NCBI GenBank assembly: GCA_031291305.1
Contig: JARLJH010000069.1
Location: 1 to 64,000, forward strand
Reading direction: 5' to 3'
DNA: 64,000 nucleotides
DNA from: Rhodoferax sp.
GTDB lineage: Bacteria; Pseudomonadota; Gammaproteobacteria; Burkholderiales; Burkholderiaceae_C
The notes beneath the pieces were generated by a model, which did not search any database, was not told the DNA's origin, and worked only from the letters and a program-made list of their open reading frames with translations. Below are positions 36,785 through 45,848 of this stretch, one piece after another. Each line of letters starts with the position of its first letter. The first letter of the stretch is position 1. A program made the translations under genes and the position numbers.

Positions 36785-38029
36785 TCAAGCCAAGGTGACA
36801 CGTGCAAACTTACGCTTGCCAACTTGCAGCACATAGGTGCCAGCACCCAGCTTCAAGCCCTTGTCGCTAACCACGCTGGTATCGATACGCACGCCACCGC
36901 CATCAATCAAACGGTTGCCTTCGCCACTGGAAGCCGCCAGCCCAGCCGATTTCAACAGCGCGCCAATGCCTAGCGCAGCCCCTCCCTCACCCAGCGGCAG
37001 ACTGATCTCGGCGATCTCGTCTGGAATGCCACCCTTGCTGCGATTGATGAAGTCCTGCTCGGCGGCATCTGCTGCCGCCGCATTGTGGAAACGGGCGGTA
37101 ATCTCCTTGGCCAGTGCCACTTTGGCATCCTTGGGGTTGCGACCAGCGGCCACTTCAGCTTTGAGCACGGCGATATTGGCCTCACTCTTGAAGCTCAACA
37201 ACGTATACCAGCGCCACATCAGCACGTCGGAAATGCTCAACACCTTGGCGAACATGGTGTTGGCATCCTCGCTGATACCGATGTAGTTATTCTTGCTCTT
37301 GGACATCTTTTCGACACCATCCAGTCCTTCAAGCAATGGCATGGTCAGGATGCACTGCGGCTCCTGGCTGTATTCAGCCTGAAGATGGCGGCCTACCAAC
37401 AGGTTGAATTTCTGGTCGGTGCCACCGAGTTCCAAGTCGCTCTTCAAAGCCACCGAGTCGTAGCCCTGCATCAGCGGATACAAAAACTCGTGCAAAGAAA
37501 TCGATGCGCCTGCGTGATAGCGGTCATGAAAGTCGTTGCGTTCCATCATGCGTGCCACCGTGTACTTGGCCGCCAACTGAATCATGCCTCGCGCACCCAG
37601 CGCATCGCACCATTCGCTGTTGTAACGGATCTCTGTCTTGGACGGATCCAGCACCATGGATGCTTGGCGGTAATACGTCTGGGCGTTGATGTCAATCTGC
37701 TCGCGGCTCAGTGGTGGACGTGTGGTGTTACGTCCAGACGGGTCACCAATCAGCGTGGTGAAGTCGCCAATCAAAAAAATGACCGTGTGCCCCAGATCCT
37801 GCAGCTGGCGCATTTTGTTCAACACCACAGTGTGGCCGATGTGAATATCGGGCGCAGTCGGGTCCAAGCCCAGCTTGATGCGTAGCGGCGTGCCGGTCGC
37901 TTCAGAACGCACCAGTTTTTTGACCCAGTCGTCTTGCGGGATTAACTCTTCGCAACCGCGCAAGGTCACCGCCAAGGCTTCGCGGACGCGGTCAGAAGCA
38001 GAGAATTCAGGTGTTTTGGATTCGGTCAT
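36785..38029 (-). CDS. tyrS: Tyrosyl-tRNA synthetase TyrS
   Basis: This 414-residue class I synthetase has the HIGH-type motif [10 protein letters not shown] (about residues 51-60), the KMSKS loop ([11 protein letters not shown], near 245) and a C-terminal S4-like RNA-binding domain ending [15 protein letters not shown]. It charges tRNA-Tyr. All motifs are intact. Dtd follows, so the two probably form an operon. Confidence 0.95.
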   Translation of the reverse strand: MTESKTPEFSASDRVREALAVTLRGCEELIPQDDWVKKLVRSEATGTPLRIKLGLDPTAPDIHIGHTVVLNKMRQLQDLGHTVIFLIGDFTTLIGDPSGRNTTRPPLSREQIDINAQTYYRQASMVLDPSKTEIRYNSEWCDALGARGMIQLAAKYTVARMMERNDFHDRYHAGASISLHEFLYPLMQGYDSVALKSDLELGGTDQKFNLLVGRHLQAEYSQEPQCILTMPLLEGLDGVEKMSKSKNNYIGISEDANTMFAKVLSISDVLMWRWYTLLSFKSEANIAVLKAEVAAGRNPKDAKVALAKEITARFHNAAAADAAEQDFINRSKGGIPDEIAEISLPLGEGGAALGIGALLKSAGLAASSGEGNRLIDGGGVRIDTSVVSDKGLKLGAGTYVLQVGKRKFARVTLA

Positions 38030-38169
38030 AAGGGTTTTCCCGCCCCCATCCTGAGGATGCGGGTTTATACTCGTTTGCTGTTTTAAAACGTGATTTTAAG
38101 TGGGTGTTTTTCGGGATTTAAGCAGCTTGTGTTGCGCGCAATCCACGACCGCCAACAGAGGACCTTCCC

Positions 38170-39540
38170 GTGATCAACACCGCACTGAATCGTGGCCAAG
38201 CCCTGCTTCTGACATCCGTCACCACGCTGGCCAAATACCCCAAACACCTGACCACCATTGTTGCCGCAACGCTGCTTGCCGGTGGCGGCGGCGCCTGGGC
38301 GTTGGCATCTTTGGGGCCGGATGTCTCCCAACTACCCGTGCGAATGGTGCTAGAAGCCGTACAGCCCCTGCCGCAAGTGGCTGACGCTGACGCGGGCGTG
38401 CGAAGTTTGAATCTTTATCGCTCCGACATCACTCGCGACACCGACTCCGCCGATACCCTGCTCAAGCGTCTGGGCGTGGACGACCCGCAGGCTGCCCAGT
38501 TTTTGCGCACCGATCCGCTGGCGTGGCAATCCCTGTTCTCGCGCAGTGGCCGCAATGTCACCGCCGAAACCAATGATACGCATCAGCTCACCAAGCTCAG
38601 TGCACGTTGGAGCCCGGACGATGGGCCAAACTTCAAACGCTTGGTGATTGAACGTGATGCCAACGGCTTCACAGCGCACCTGGAATCCGCCCCGTTGGTA
38701 GCCTCAACACGACTAGCCAGTGGCATCATCCAGTCATCCCTGTTTGCAGCCACCGACGAGGCAGGCTTGCACGACAACATCGCGATACAAATGGCCGAGA
38801 TGTTTTCAGGCGATATCGACTTCCGGCGCGCTTTACGCAAGAACGACCACTTCAGCGTGGTCTATGAAGTACTGGAAGGTGATGGTGAACCCTTACGCAC
38901 CGGGCGCGTGCTAAGCGCTGAATTCGTCAATGCGGGCAAGGTGTTTCAGGCGATGTGGTTTCAGCCACCGGGCACTGGTAGCAATGGTCAAATCAATGCC
39001 GGCGGATACTACTCACTGGACGGTCAGAGCTTGCGCCGTGCGTTCCTGAGTTCACCAGTGGCATTTTCCCGAGTGACAAGTGGTTTTTCGATGCGATTTC
39101 ATCCCATCCTCAAACTTTGGAAGCGCCATCTGGGCACCGACTTTGCCGCGCCTACCGGCACCCCCGCTCGCACGGTGGGTGACGGTGTGGTGGAGTTTGC
39201 TGGTGTGCAAAATGGTTACGGCAACGTGATCTTCATCCAGCACAGAAACCACACCGAGACCGTTTACGCGCACCTGAGCAAGGTCCTGGTTAACCGTGGC
39301 CAAAACGTGACCCAAGGTCAAACCATTGGTTTGGTCGGTGCCACGGGCTGGGCGACCGGGCCACATCTGCATTTTGAGGTGCGCGTCAATGGTGTGCAAC
39401 AGGACCCCATGAAGATGGCCCAAAGCAGCGAGACCGTTCCGGTGCCCGCCGCTGCCATGCCTCTGTTCAAACGGGTTGCCAGCAATTTCAAGGCTGAGCT
39501 GCAGGCCGCCGCCCGCATGCAACCCACGCGATTTGAGTAA
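38170..39540 (+). CDS. M23 family metallopeptidase
   Basis: This 456-residue envelope endopeptidase has an N-terminal membrane segment or signal (about 22-42) and a C-terminal LytM/M23 domain (about 300-415) with the zinc ligands: the first His and the Asp of HLGTDFAA, and HLHFEV (second ligand set) after GATGWATGP. It should cut peptidoglycan cross-bridges, for example to make room for growth. It is divergent from tyrS and followed by anmK on the same strand with 50 bases between. The middle region (about 150-290) resembles the domain found in OapA/NlpD relatives. Confidence 0.92.
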   Translation: MINTALNRGQALLLTSVTTLAKYPKHLTTIVAATLLAGGGGAWALASLGPDVSQLPVRMVLEAVQPLPQVADADAGVRSLNLYRSDITRDTDSADTLLKRLGVDDPQAAQFLRTDPLAWQSLFSRSGRNVTAETNDTHQLTKLSARWSPDDGPNFKRLVIERDANGFTAHLESAPLVASTRLASGIIQSSLFAATDEAGLHDNIAIQMAEMFSGDIDFRRALRKNDHFSVVYEVLEGDGEPLRTGRVLSAEFVNAGKVFQAMWFQPPGTGSNGQINAGGYYSLDGQSLRRAFLSSPVAFSRVTSGFSMRFHPILKLWKRHLGTDFAAPTGTPARTVGDGVVEFAGVQNGYGNVIFIQHRNHTETVYAHLSKVLVNRGQNVTQGQTIGLVGATGWATGPHLHFEVRVNGVQQDPMKMAQSSETVPVPAAAMPLFKRVASNFKAELQAAARMQPTRFE

Positions 39541-39590
39541 CAACGCGGACGCCCTACGGATCTGACGGCACAGGGCCTGGAGAGCTTGCC

Positions 39591-40727
39591 ATGGCAGAGT
39601 ATTACATCGGGTTGATGTCAGGCACCTCTCTCGACGGTGTAGATGGCGTACTGGTTGATTTTTCCGGGTCAACCTTGCAGGTGCTTGCACAAGCATCCAT
39701 GCCGTTTGATGCGGTGTTCAAAGCCGAGCTGCTGGCGCTCAACAGTCCTTCACACAACGAACTACACCGCGCCGCGCAGGTCGGCAATCAGATTGCGGCT
39801 GCCTACGCCCAAGTGGCCTCTGATCTATGCCAGCAGGCAAACAGCCTGGGCGTGGACGCTGTAGACATCCTTGCCATCGGTGCGCATGGGCAAACCGTTC
39901 GCCATCAGCCGCATCGGGTATCTGACGCGGCGCATGGCGCAGGCTACACCTTGCAGCTTGGCAACCCAGCCCTGTTGGCCGAGTTGACCGGCATCACCGT
40001 GGTGGCCGACTTTCGTAGCCGTGATGTGGCGGCTGGTGGCCAGGGCGCACCGTTGGTTCCAGCGTTTCATCGGCATGTTTTCGCTCAGGCCGACGCGATG
40101 GTGGCAGTGCTGAACCTCGGAGGCATCGCCAATCTGAGTGTGCTGCCGGCCAATGCTGCCAGTCCAGTGCTGGGTTTTGACTGTGGCCCAGGTAACGTTT
40201 TGATGGATGCCTGGTGCCTAAAGCATACCGGTCAACCTTATGACACCGCAGGTGCCTGGGCGGCCAGTGGGCGATGTCTGCCTGACTTGCTAACCTTACT
40301 GCAAAGCGAACCCTACTTCGTCCAGCCCCCCCCAAAAAGCACCGGCAGGGATTTATTCAGCCTGACCTGGCTGACGGACAAGCTGCGAGATTTCAGTGCT
40401 GCACGCCCGCAGGACATTCAAAATACTTTGACAGAATTGACTGCTAGCTCCTGCGTACAAAGCGTTACCAGCTACGCAAACGATAGTAAATCGTTGGTGG
40501 TATCTGGCGGTGGCGCCTTCAATGATTACCTGATGCAGCGCCTGCAGGAGGGTTTACCGGGTGTATTGGTGAGCACATCAGACCAGCACGGCTTGCCGCC
40601 ACTGGAGGTGGAAGCCGCAGCCTTTGCCTGGCTGGCTCGACAGACCATGCGCCATTTGCCCGGCAATTTACCCAGTGTTACCGGGGCGGCTGGCCTGCGG
40701 ATTCTGGGCGCAATTTATCCTGCCTGA
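39591..40727 (+). CDS. anmK: Anhydro-N-acetylmuramic acid kinase AnmK
   Basis: This 378-residue kinase opens and phosphorylates anhydro-MurNAc to MurNAc-6-phosphate in peptidoglycan recycling. Seen: YIGLMSGTSLDGVDGVLVD, AIGAHGQTVRHQP, TVVADFRSRDVAAGGQGAPLVPAFHR, LNLGGIANLSV and GFDCGPGNVLMDAW, all family marks. It is probably cotranscribed with the upstream M23 peptidase gene. A strong hairpin follows it. Confidence 0.95.
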   Translation: MAEYYIGLMSGTSLDGVDGVLVDFSGSTLQVLAQASMPFDAVFKAELLALNSPSHNELHRAAQVGNQIAAAYAQVASDLCQQANSLGVDAVDILAIGAHGQTVRHQPHRVSDAAHGAGYTLQLGNPALLAELTGITVVADFRSRDVAAGGQGAPLVPAFHRHVFAQADAMVAVLNLGGIANLSVLPANAASPVLGFDCGPGNVLMDAWCLKHTGQPYDTAGAWAASGRCLPDLLTLLQSEPYFVQPPPKSTGRDLFSLTWLTDKLRDFSAARPQDIQNTLTELTASSCVQSVTSYANDSKSLVVSGGGAFNDYLMQRLQEGLPGVLVSTSDQHGLPPLEVEAAAFAWLARQTMRHLPGNLPSVTGAAGLRILGAIYPA

Positions 40728-40740
40728 AAACACCAGACGT

Positions 40741-40770
40741 AAAAAAGCCGCCTCGTGAGGCGGCTTTTTT
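40741..40770. terminator. Bidirectional intrinsic terminator
   Basis: The 11-base stem GCCGCCTCGTGAGGCGGC flanked by A6 and T6 lies between the convergent anmK and erpA genes and works on both strands. Confidence 0.9.
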
Positions 40771-40782
40771 ACGAAACAAGGC

Positions 40783-41148
40783 TCAGGTCGAAAAACTCGA
40801 CCCACAGCCACAGGTGCTGGTGGCATTGGGGTTCTTGATAACAAATTGGGCCCCTTGCAGGTCTTCCTTGTAATCAATCTCGGCGCCCACAAGATACTGA
40901 TAGCTCATGGCATCAATCAACAGCGACACGCCATTTTTGGTCATGGTGGTGTCATCTTCATTGGTGATTTCGTCAAAAGTGAAGCCGTATTGGAAACCCG
41001 AGCACCCACCACCCTGCACAAAAACACGCAGTTTCAGGTCTGGGTTTCCCTCTTCAGCAATCAGTTCAGCCACCTTGGCGGCAGCACTATCGGTGAACAA
41101 AATCGGTGCTGGCATTTCGGTTTGAATAGCTTCGGCTACGACACTCAT
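40783..41148 (-). CDS. erpA: Iron-sulfur cluster insertion protein ErpA
   Basis: This 121-residue A-type Fe-S carrier has the three conserved cysteines ([14 protein letters not shown] and CGCGSSFS at the C-terminus). It delivers clusters to apoproteins such as IspG/IspH. ATG 41,148 follows GGAGAC and gives the family start [11 protein letters not shown]. Confidence 0.94.
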   Translation of the reverse strand: MSVVAEAIQTEMPAPILFTDSAAAKVAELIAEEGNPDLKLRVFVQGGGCSGFQYGFTFDEITNEDDTTMTKNGVSLLIDAMSYQYLVGAEIDYKEDLQGAQFVIKNPNATSTCGCGSSFST

Positions 41149-41205
41149 ACAAGTCTCCAATCGGTTGAATCAGGCAATGCTACAACAAGTTGATCTCGAG
41201 AAGGC

Positions 41206-41616
41206 TCACAAGTTATTTGCCGCTAGTTTCAGTGTGGGTTTTTCTTCCAACGGCAACTGTGCGCCCTCAACCATGGGGCACAAACGGCCATCCACCATGG
41301 CGCCCTGATGCATTTCCAGCATCTTGTAGGTGACATCACCGGTAATGCGTGCCTTGGGCTGCAACTCCAGCATCACACGCGCATGTACCGGGCCGCACAC
41401 CTGACCATTCACAATGACATGGTCTGCGTGAACTGCGCCGGTGACCAGAGCTGACTCGGAAATAACCAGAATACTGGGGCGGTCCGACACGCTGGTGATG
41501 CTGCCCCTGAGTTCGCCATCCACGCGCAGACCGTCGGTAAAGCTGAAGTTACCATCAATCAGACAGCCTTGGGCAATCAGACTCTTGATGGGAGGTTGTT
41601 TTTTCTTGTCAAACAT
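41206..41616 (-). CDS. Bactofilin
   Basis: This 136-residue protein is mostly one beta-helix bactofilin domain: repeating short strands (GCLIDGNFSFTDGLRVDGELRGS, VHADHVIVNGQVCGPVHARVMLELQPKARITGDVTYKMLEM). Bactofilins polymerise into filaments at the cell envelope and shape cells or anchor proteins. The tail LEEKPTLKLAANNL is short and polar. It lies downstream of the DUF6776 gene on the same strand. Confidence 0.92.
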   Translation of the reverse strand: MFDKKKQPPIKSLIAQGCLIDGNFSFTDGLRVDGELRGSITSVSDRPSILVISESALVTGAVHADHVIVNGQVCGPVHARVMLELQPKARITGDVTYKMLEMHQGAMVDGRLCPMVEGAQLPLEEKPTLKLAANNL

Positions 41617-41626
41617 GAATCGCCTT

Positions 41627-42364
41627 TCAGTTGATTTTGATGGTTTGCTGGGCCCGAACCGTTTGCCCTTCGAACGCTTTGACCGTCACGGTTTTGATCA
41701 CCGTCTTATCCGGTGGCTGGTAGACACCCTCGACTCTGCCATATTGCTTGATTTTGACCGCTATAGCCCCGCTGGACGGGCTACCGGACCAGGCTTTGCC
41801 GTTGGACAGTCCCGAAAATACCAGTTCCAGACGCCCCTCAAATTCAACCGGATTCTTCACCCCTTGAATCAGCAGAACCTGCCACTTGATCTCTCCAGAT
41901 GGCAGCACCTCGGTCTGAAACCCGCGAACGGCCAGCGTATCTGCACCAGGGCCCGTGGCGGGAATCAACTTTTCAAAAAAACCCAGATCATTTTTGAGTT
42001 GCTGGTTTTCAAGCACCAATTGACGCGAGTCCTCAATCAGTTTCTCCTGCGCAGTTTTGCTGGCCGTCAGAACAGTATCTACCGTATTGGCCACGGATTG
42101 TGCCTTGTCGCGCTCGACCGTCAATATCTGTACCTGAGCTTTCAGGGCGTCGTTCTCGAGCCGCACCTGCTGCAACTGCTCTTTGCTGCCATGGTCCAGT
42201 CCGGCAATGTCCTTGCCAAGCTCAAAAGCCCACAAGGCAATGGCTGCACAAAACCCTGCCACGATCGCCAATACCGCCCAGCGAAACGGCCAAGGCAAAG
42301 CGCTACGCACCGCCATGCGCGGTGCGCTAACAGTGAGGCGGCGCATAAGCAGTTTCAGTCGCAT
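41627..42364 (-). CDS. DUF6776 family membrane protein
   Basis: This 245-residue protein has one membrane helix near residues 25-50 (WAVLAIVAGFCAAIALWAF), a coiled coil (about 60-125: EQLQQVRLENDALKAQVQILTVERDKAQS), and a C-terminal beta-rich domain (about 145-245). The layout matches DUF6776 proteins found beside bactofilin genes in Burkholderiales, where they may anchor the filament to the inner membrane. Alternative start at 42,391. It is 10 bases from the bactofilin gene, so both are likely one operon. Confidence 0.8.
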   Translation of the reverse strand: MRLKLLMRRLTVSAPRMAVRSALPWPFRWAVLAIVAGFCAAIALWAFELGKDIAGLDHGSKEQLQQVRLENDALKAQVQILTVERDKAQSVANTVDTVLTASKTAQEKLIEDSRQLVLENQQLKNDLGFFEKLIPATGPGADTLAVRGFQTEVLPSGEIKWQVLLIQGVKNPVEFEGRLELVFSGLSNGKAWSGSPSSGAIAVKIKQYGRVEGVYQPPDKTVIKTVTVKAFEGQTVRAQQTIKIN

Positions 42365-42390
42365 CAGGTGTTTCCCGACATCAAAATGCA

Positions 42391-42424
42391 AACAGCCGCC
42401 AGAACTTGCATCCAGGCGGCTGTT
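42391..42424 (-). terminator. Intrinsic terminator of rplM-rpsI
   Basis: AACAGCCGCC ... GGCGGCTGTT with a 14-base loop ends just after rpsI on the minus strand. The T-rich tail is short (TTTGCATTTTG), so it may be only a partial terminator. Confidence 0.6.
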
Positions 42425-42439
42425 TTGGGCAAAGCAAGA

Positions 42440-42832
42440 TTAACGCTTGGAGAACTGCTTGCGACGGCGAGCACCGTGCAAACCGACCTTCTTACGTTCG
42501 ACTTCACGGGCATCGCGGGTGACGAAGCCAGCTTTGCTCAGTTCAGACTTGAGCGTTGCATCGTAGTCGATCAGGGCACGGGTGATGCCGTGACGCACTG
42601 CGCCAGCCTGACCAGACTCACCACCACCTGCAACATTGACCATGACGTCAAAGGTTTCAGCGTGGTTGGTCAGCAGCAGGGGCTGCTTGCAAATCATGAT
42701 GGACGTTGCACGACCAAAGAAGTTTTCAATGGCTTTGCCATTCACCACGATTTGGCCGGAGCCTTTTTTCAGAAATACACGGGCGACGCTCGATTTGCGA
42801 CGGCCGGTACCATTGTTCCATTCACCAATCAT
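42440..42832 (-). CDS. rpsI: 30S ribosomal protein S9
   Basis: This 130-residue basic protein shows [40 protein letters not shown] and the Arg/Lys-rich C-terminus [17 protein letters not shown] that reaches into the ribosomal P site. It is the second gene of rplM-rpsI. Confidence 0.97.
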   Translation of the reverse strand: MIGEWNNGTGRRKSSVARVFLKKGSGQIVVNGKAIENFFGRATSIMICKQPLLLTNHAETFDVMVNVAGGGESGQAGAVRHGITRALIDYDATLKSELSKAGFVTRDAREVERKKVGLHGARRRKQFSKR

Positions 42833-42842
42833 CAAAAGCTCC

Positions 42843-43271
42843 TTAAAGAACCAACACTTTGGGTTGCTGGGCAGTGTGCGGGTGCTCTGCACCACCGTAC
42901 ACCTTGAGCTTCTTGATCATGGCGTAGCCAAGCGGCCCCTTGGGCAGCATGCCCTTGACGGCTTTTTCCAAAGCGCGGCCGGGGAATTTGGCTTGCATGT
43001 CACGGAAGTTGGTAGAACTGATGCCACCGGGAAAACCGGAGTGGCTGTAATACATTTTGTCCAAAGACTTGGCACCGGTCACGCGCAGTTGTGCTGCGTT
43101 GGTCACGATGATGAAGTCGCCGGTATCGACGTGAGGCGTGTAAATGGCCTTGTGTTTGCCGCGCAAACGGAGAGCAACTTCGCTGGCTACTCGTCCGAGG
43201 ACCTTGTCGGTCGCGTCAATCACAAACCACTCGTGCACGACCTCAGCGGGTTTTGCGCTGAAAGTTGACAT
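42843..43271 (-). CDS. rplM: 50S ribosomal protein L13
   Basis: This 142-residue protein has [36 protein letters not shown] and the C-terminal [16 protein letters not shown], all L13 signatures. It is the first gene of rplM-rpsI, with ten bases to rpsI. Confidence 0.97.
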   Translation of the reverse strand: MSTFSAKPAEVVHEWFVIDATDKVLGRVASEVALRLRGKHKAIYTPHVDTGDFIIVTNAAQLRVTGAKSLDKMYYSHSGFPGGISSTNFRDMQAKFPGRALEKAVKGMLPKGPLGYAMIKKLKVYGGAEHPHTAQQPKVLVL

Positions 43272-43339
43272 GAGATTTCTCTTTAAAAAGGGATGGTTTG
43301 GCGGGCTCTTTTCTACGGTCGGCGTTCCTCTGATGGGAA

Positions 43340-43404
43340 TCTCTTAGGTAGGTGTTCTGGCTTCGCCGCGGAGCCACAAAAGCGCTGCGAAGCCAAGCAT
43401 TATA
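43340..43404 (-). promoter_or_regulatory. rplM promoter and leader hairpin
   Basis: A TATAAT box (minus strand, 43,404-43,399) precedes an about 130-base leader of rplM. The leader begins with an inverted repeat GGCTTCG/CGAAGCC (43,394-43,388 and 43,365-43,359). Known: in E. coli L13 binds its own mRNA leader. The hairpin may have that role here. Confidence 0.4.
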
Positions 43405-43437
43405 CAAATTTCATGACCAACGCGGTAACATCAACGG

Positions 43438-44451
43438 ATGTTCAGTTATCGCCACGCCTTTCATGCCGGCAACCATGCCGATGTCCTCAAGCACACTGCC
43501 CTACTGGCGGTGCTGCGCCACATGATCCAAAAGGACACGGCGCTCAATGTGTTTGACACCCACGCCGGGGCGGGACTGTACCGGCTGGACGGCGATTACG
43601 CGCAAACCAGCGGCGAAGCAGCCGATGGTTATCTGAAATTGTTGGCTGCCATCACACCAACGACTTCAATAGAAAATAAGCCTATACCCCCCGCCAATCA
43701 AGGGCATTCAGCTATGGATAGTGCAGCATTAAAGCCTGCCGCACCCACGAAAATCGTCAAAAAACCACCCCAAAGCGGCCCGCTGGCACCGGCCCTGCAG
43801 GACTACCTGGACATGGTCGCCAGTTTCAACAAAGCGGGCAGCCACAAGGTGTACCCAGGCTCGCCTTTCATCATTCATCACCTGCTGCAAGAGCGTGACC
43901 GCGATCGGCTGAAGCTGTTTGAGATTCACCCCACGGATGCCAAAACATTGGGTGCCAACATTGCCCAGTTAAACGCCGGGCGATCAATTGCGGTGCTGCA
44001 GGAAGACGGCTTTGAGGGCCTGAAGAAGTTTTTACCGCCGCCGTCGCGTCGCGCCCTGGTGTTGTGCGACCCGAGCTACGAGATCAAGAGCGATTACCCG
44101 CGCGTGGTGGAGATGATGACTGACGCGGTGAAGCGTTTTGCCACCGGCACCTACATGGTGTGGTACCCGATCATTCCGCGCCCCGAGGCGCACGACCTGC
44201 CGCGCAAGCTCAAAACCCTGGCCAACCGCGAAAAATTGCCCTGGCTCAACGCCACACTGACCGTCAAGTCCAGCAAGCTCGGGCACGACGACGCGGGAGA
44301 TGTGGTGCGCCCCGGTCTACCCGCCAGTGGCGTGTTTGTGATCAACCCGCCGCACACGCTCAAAGCGTCACTCACTGCGGCGCTGGGTCAGGCTGCGCAA
44401 TTCCTGGCACAGGGCAAACACAAGGCGTTTGAGGTGGAGTCGGGGGGATAG
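43438..44451 (+). CDS. rlmJ: 23S rRNA (adenine-2030-N6)-methyltransferase RlmJ
   Basis: This 337-residue methyltransferase has the family start FSYRHAFHAGNHADVLKHT, the SAM site FDTHAGAGLY near residues 39-48 and the catalytic NPPHTL in place of the usual NPP(W/Y). It methylates A2030 in 23S rRNA. The E. coli enzyme is about 280 residues; here about 45 extra residues (roughly 73-118) sit between conserved blocks, and this insert contains a copy of the dispersed repeat. The insertion seems compatible with function, since the frame is kept. Confidence 0.9.
   Translation: MFSYRHAFHAGNHADVLKHTALLAVLRHMIQKDTALNVFDTHAGAGLYRLDGDYAQTSGEAADGYLKLLAAITPTTSIENKPIPPANQGHSAMDSAALKPAAPTKIVKKPPQSGPLAPALQDYLDMVASFNKAGSHKVYPGSPFIIHHLLQERDRDRLKLFEIHPTDAKTLGANIAQLNAGRSIAVLQEDGFEGLKKFLPPPSRRALVLCDPSYEIKSDYPRVVEMMTDAVKRFATGTYMVWYPIIPRPEAHDLPRKLKTLANREKLPWLNATLTVKSSKLGHDDAGDVVRPGLPASGVFVINPPHTLKASLTAALGQAAQFLAQGKHKAFEVESGG
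43664..43722 (-). repeat. Dispersed repeat copy E, inside rlmJ
   Basis: On the minus strand: TAGCTGAATGCCC, then GGGGGGTATAGGCTTATTTTC, matching copy A in order and spacing. It falls inside the coding sequence of rlmJ and coincides with the extra segment of the protein. Confidence 0.7.
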
Positions 44452-44467
44452 TGTTCCCCGTTCGCAG

Positions 44468-45088
44468 TTATCGGCCCACTTGGTCTGTTGCGCCCCACGT
44501 GTTTTCAAACCACGGGTCGGCGTCCAAGTAGGCTTTGAGCATGGGCAATGCATCGAAGCCCCAGAACAATTTGCCGTCGACCTCGAAAGTTGGCACGCCA
44601 AACACGCCGCTGGCAACGGCATCATCTGTGTTCGCCCTGAGTTGAGCCTTGGTCAGACCGTCGTTGGCATCCCGCGGCAGGGCCAACTGCGCCGTCAAGG
44701 CCTGCAGGCGTTCGGTATCGGCCACGTCCTGCCCACCTTGCCAGACATGGCGGAAGATGGTTTCACACACATAACGGTTGGGCAAGCCTGATTCGCTGCA
44801 CGCCAGCGCCAGGCGCAGCAACCCAAGCGGGTTGAATGGGTGTTGCGCAGGTAGTTGCAGATCGACCCCGTTTTGCCGCGCCAGCCACAGCACGTGGCGG
44901 TACGTCCACTCGCGTTTGCCGGGAATTTCCGCGGGGCCCAGTTGACCGTGGTGCTTGAGCAAGGCGGCAAACAACACCGGTTTGTAGCTGACGCTGTAAC
45001 TTTGTCCCATCAGCGCCTCTGGCATTTTTTCAAACGCCAGCCAGGCGTAGGGTGAAATGAAATCGAGATAAAAAGTAATGTGCTTCAT
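44468..45088 (-). CDS. DsbA-family 2-hydroxychromene-2-carboxylate isomerase-like protein
   Basis: This 206-residue thioredoxin-fold protein of the GST-kappa/HCCA isomerase group starts ITFYLDFISPYAWLAF, where SPY replaces the CxxC of true DsbA. It has the family block TKAQLRANTDDAVASGVFGVPTFEVDGKLFWGFDAL. HCCA isomerases act in naphthalene breakdown, but members also occur as general glutathione-dependent isomerases; no naphthalene genes are near. It overlaps the DUF1289 gene by 4 bp. Confidence 0.88.
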   Translation of the reverse strand: MKHITFYLDFISPYAWLAFEKMPEALMGQSYSVSYKPVLFAALLKHHGQLGPAEIPGKREWTYRHVLWLARQNGVDLQLPAQHPFNPLGLLRLALACSESGLPNRYVCETIFRHVWQGGQDVADTERLQALTAQLALPRDANDGLTKAQLRANTDDAVASGVFGVPTFEVDGKLFWGFDALPMLKAYLDADPWFENTWGATDQVGR

Positions 45089-45336
45089 GCCAAATACCGC
45101 GCCAGGCGCGCCTCAATGTCTGACCAGATACTGCGTTTGAACGCATCGTCTGCATTGCCCCAGAGCCGGATTTCATCAATCGTGCGCAAGCAACCCTGGC
45201 ACAACGCCGCCTCCTCGTCCATCTGGCACACCGACATGCAGGGCGACGGCACAGGTTGTGAATGATTTTGCCCATTGGCCCTTATTTGACAGGCACTGGC
45301 AGCTAGAAAACTCATAGCTTTTGCGTTGAGTGTCAT
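45085..45336 (-). CDS. DUF1289 family protein
   Basis: This 83-residue protein has the DUF1289 motif PCMSVCQMDEE...CQGCLRTIDEIRLW, with four Cys likely binding a metal. The N-terminal part before it is weakly conserved and overlaps an AGCTA-type repeat fragment. ATG 45,336 overlaps the ybaK stop (ATGA), and its own stop overlaps the next gene, so three genes are coupled. Confidence 0.82.
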   Translation of the reverse strand: MTLNAKAMSFLAASACQIRANGQNHSQPVPSPCMSVCQMDEEAALCQGCLRTIDEIRLWGNADDAFKRSIWSDIEARLARYLA

Positions 45337-45848
45337 GTGCCACCCTGTTCCGTCACATCGGCTATCGGCGCGCCCGTGAGTTGCACCAGATTCTCCGGAT
45401 GCAGCTTGAACACCCCGTGCGGATGACCCGCGGCAGCCCATATTTCCTCAAAGCGCAGCAGGTCGCGATCAATCAAAGTCACCGGAGGCAGGACATGCCC
45501 CACTGGCGACACGCCACCAATCGAGAACCCGGTGGAGGCTTTGACAAACTCTGCATCGGCACGGCCGAGCTTTTGTCCGTCTGCGCACACCAGCGCCTGC
45601 ACCTTTTTTTCATCGACCCGCCGGTCGCCCGATGTGATGACCAGCACTGCGGCAGCGTCTGGCTTGCGTTTGAAGATGATGCTTTTGGCAATCTGCCCCA
45701 ATGAGATACCCAACGCATCAGCGGCCTGCTGGGCGGTGCGGGCCGCGTCGTCGAGCATTTTGGGCGCGTGAGGGTGGCCCTTGTCGCGCAGCACCTGGGC
45801 GACGCGCTGCACGCCTTCAGGCAGGGGTTTGGCAGGTGCGTGGCTCAT
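45333..45848 (-). CDS. ybaK: YbaK/EbsC-type aminoacyl-tRNA deacylase
   Basis: This 171-residue editing domain protein hydrolyses Cys-tRNA-Pro and related mischarged tRNAs. Seen: AKSIIFKRKPDAAAVLVITSGDRRVDEKKV and the conserved Lys-rich helix, plus VGHVLPPVTLIDRDLLRF near the end. It is joined by overlaps to HMG-CoA lyase upstream and DUF1289 downstream. Confidence 0.88.
   Translation of the reverse strand: MSHAPAKPLPEGVQRVAQVLRDKGHPHAPKMLDDAARTAQQAADALGISLGQIAKSIIFKRKPDAAAVLVITSGDRRVDEKKVQALVCADGQKLGRADAEFVKASTGFSIGGVSPVGHVLPPVTLIDRDLLRFEEIWAAAGHPHGVFKLHPENLVQLTGAPIADVTEQGGT

Noticed and set aside
44468-45088. Naphthalene catabolism, suggested by the HCCA-isomerase-like protein.
   Set aside because: No ring dioxygenase or other nah-type gene is near; related proteins occur widely without that pathway.
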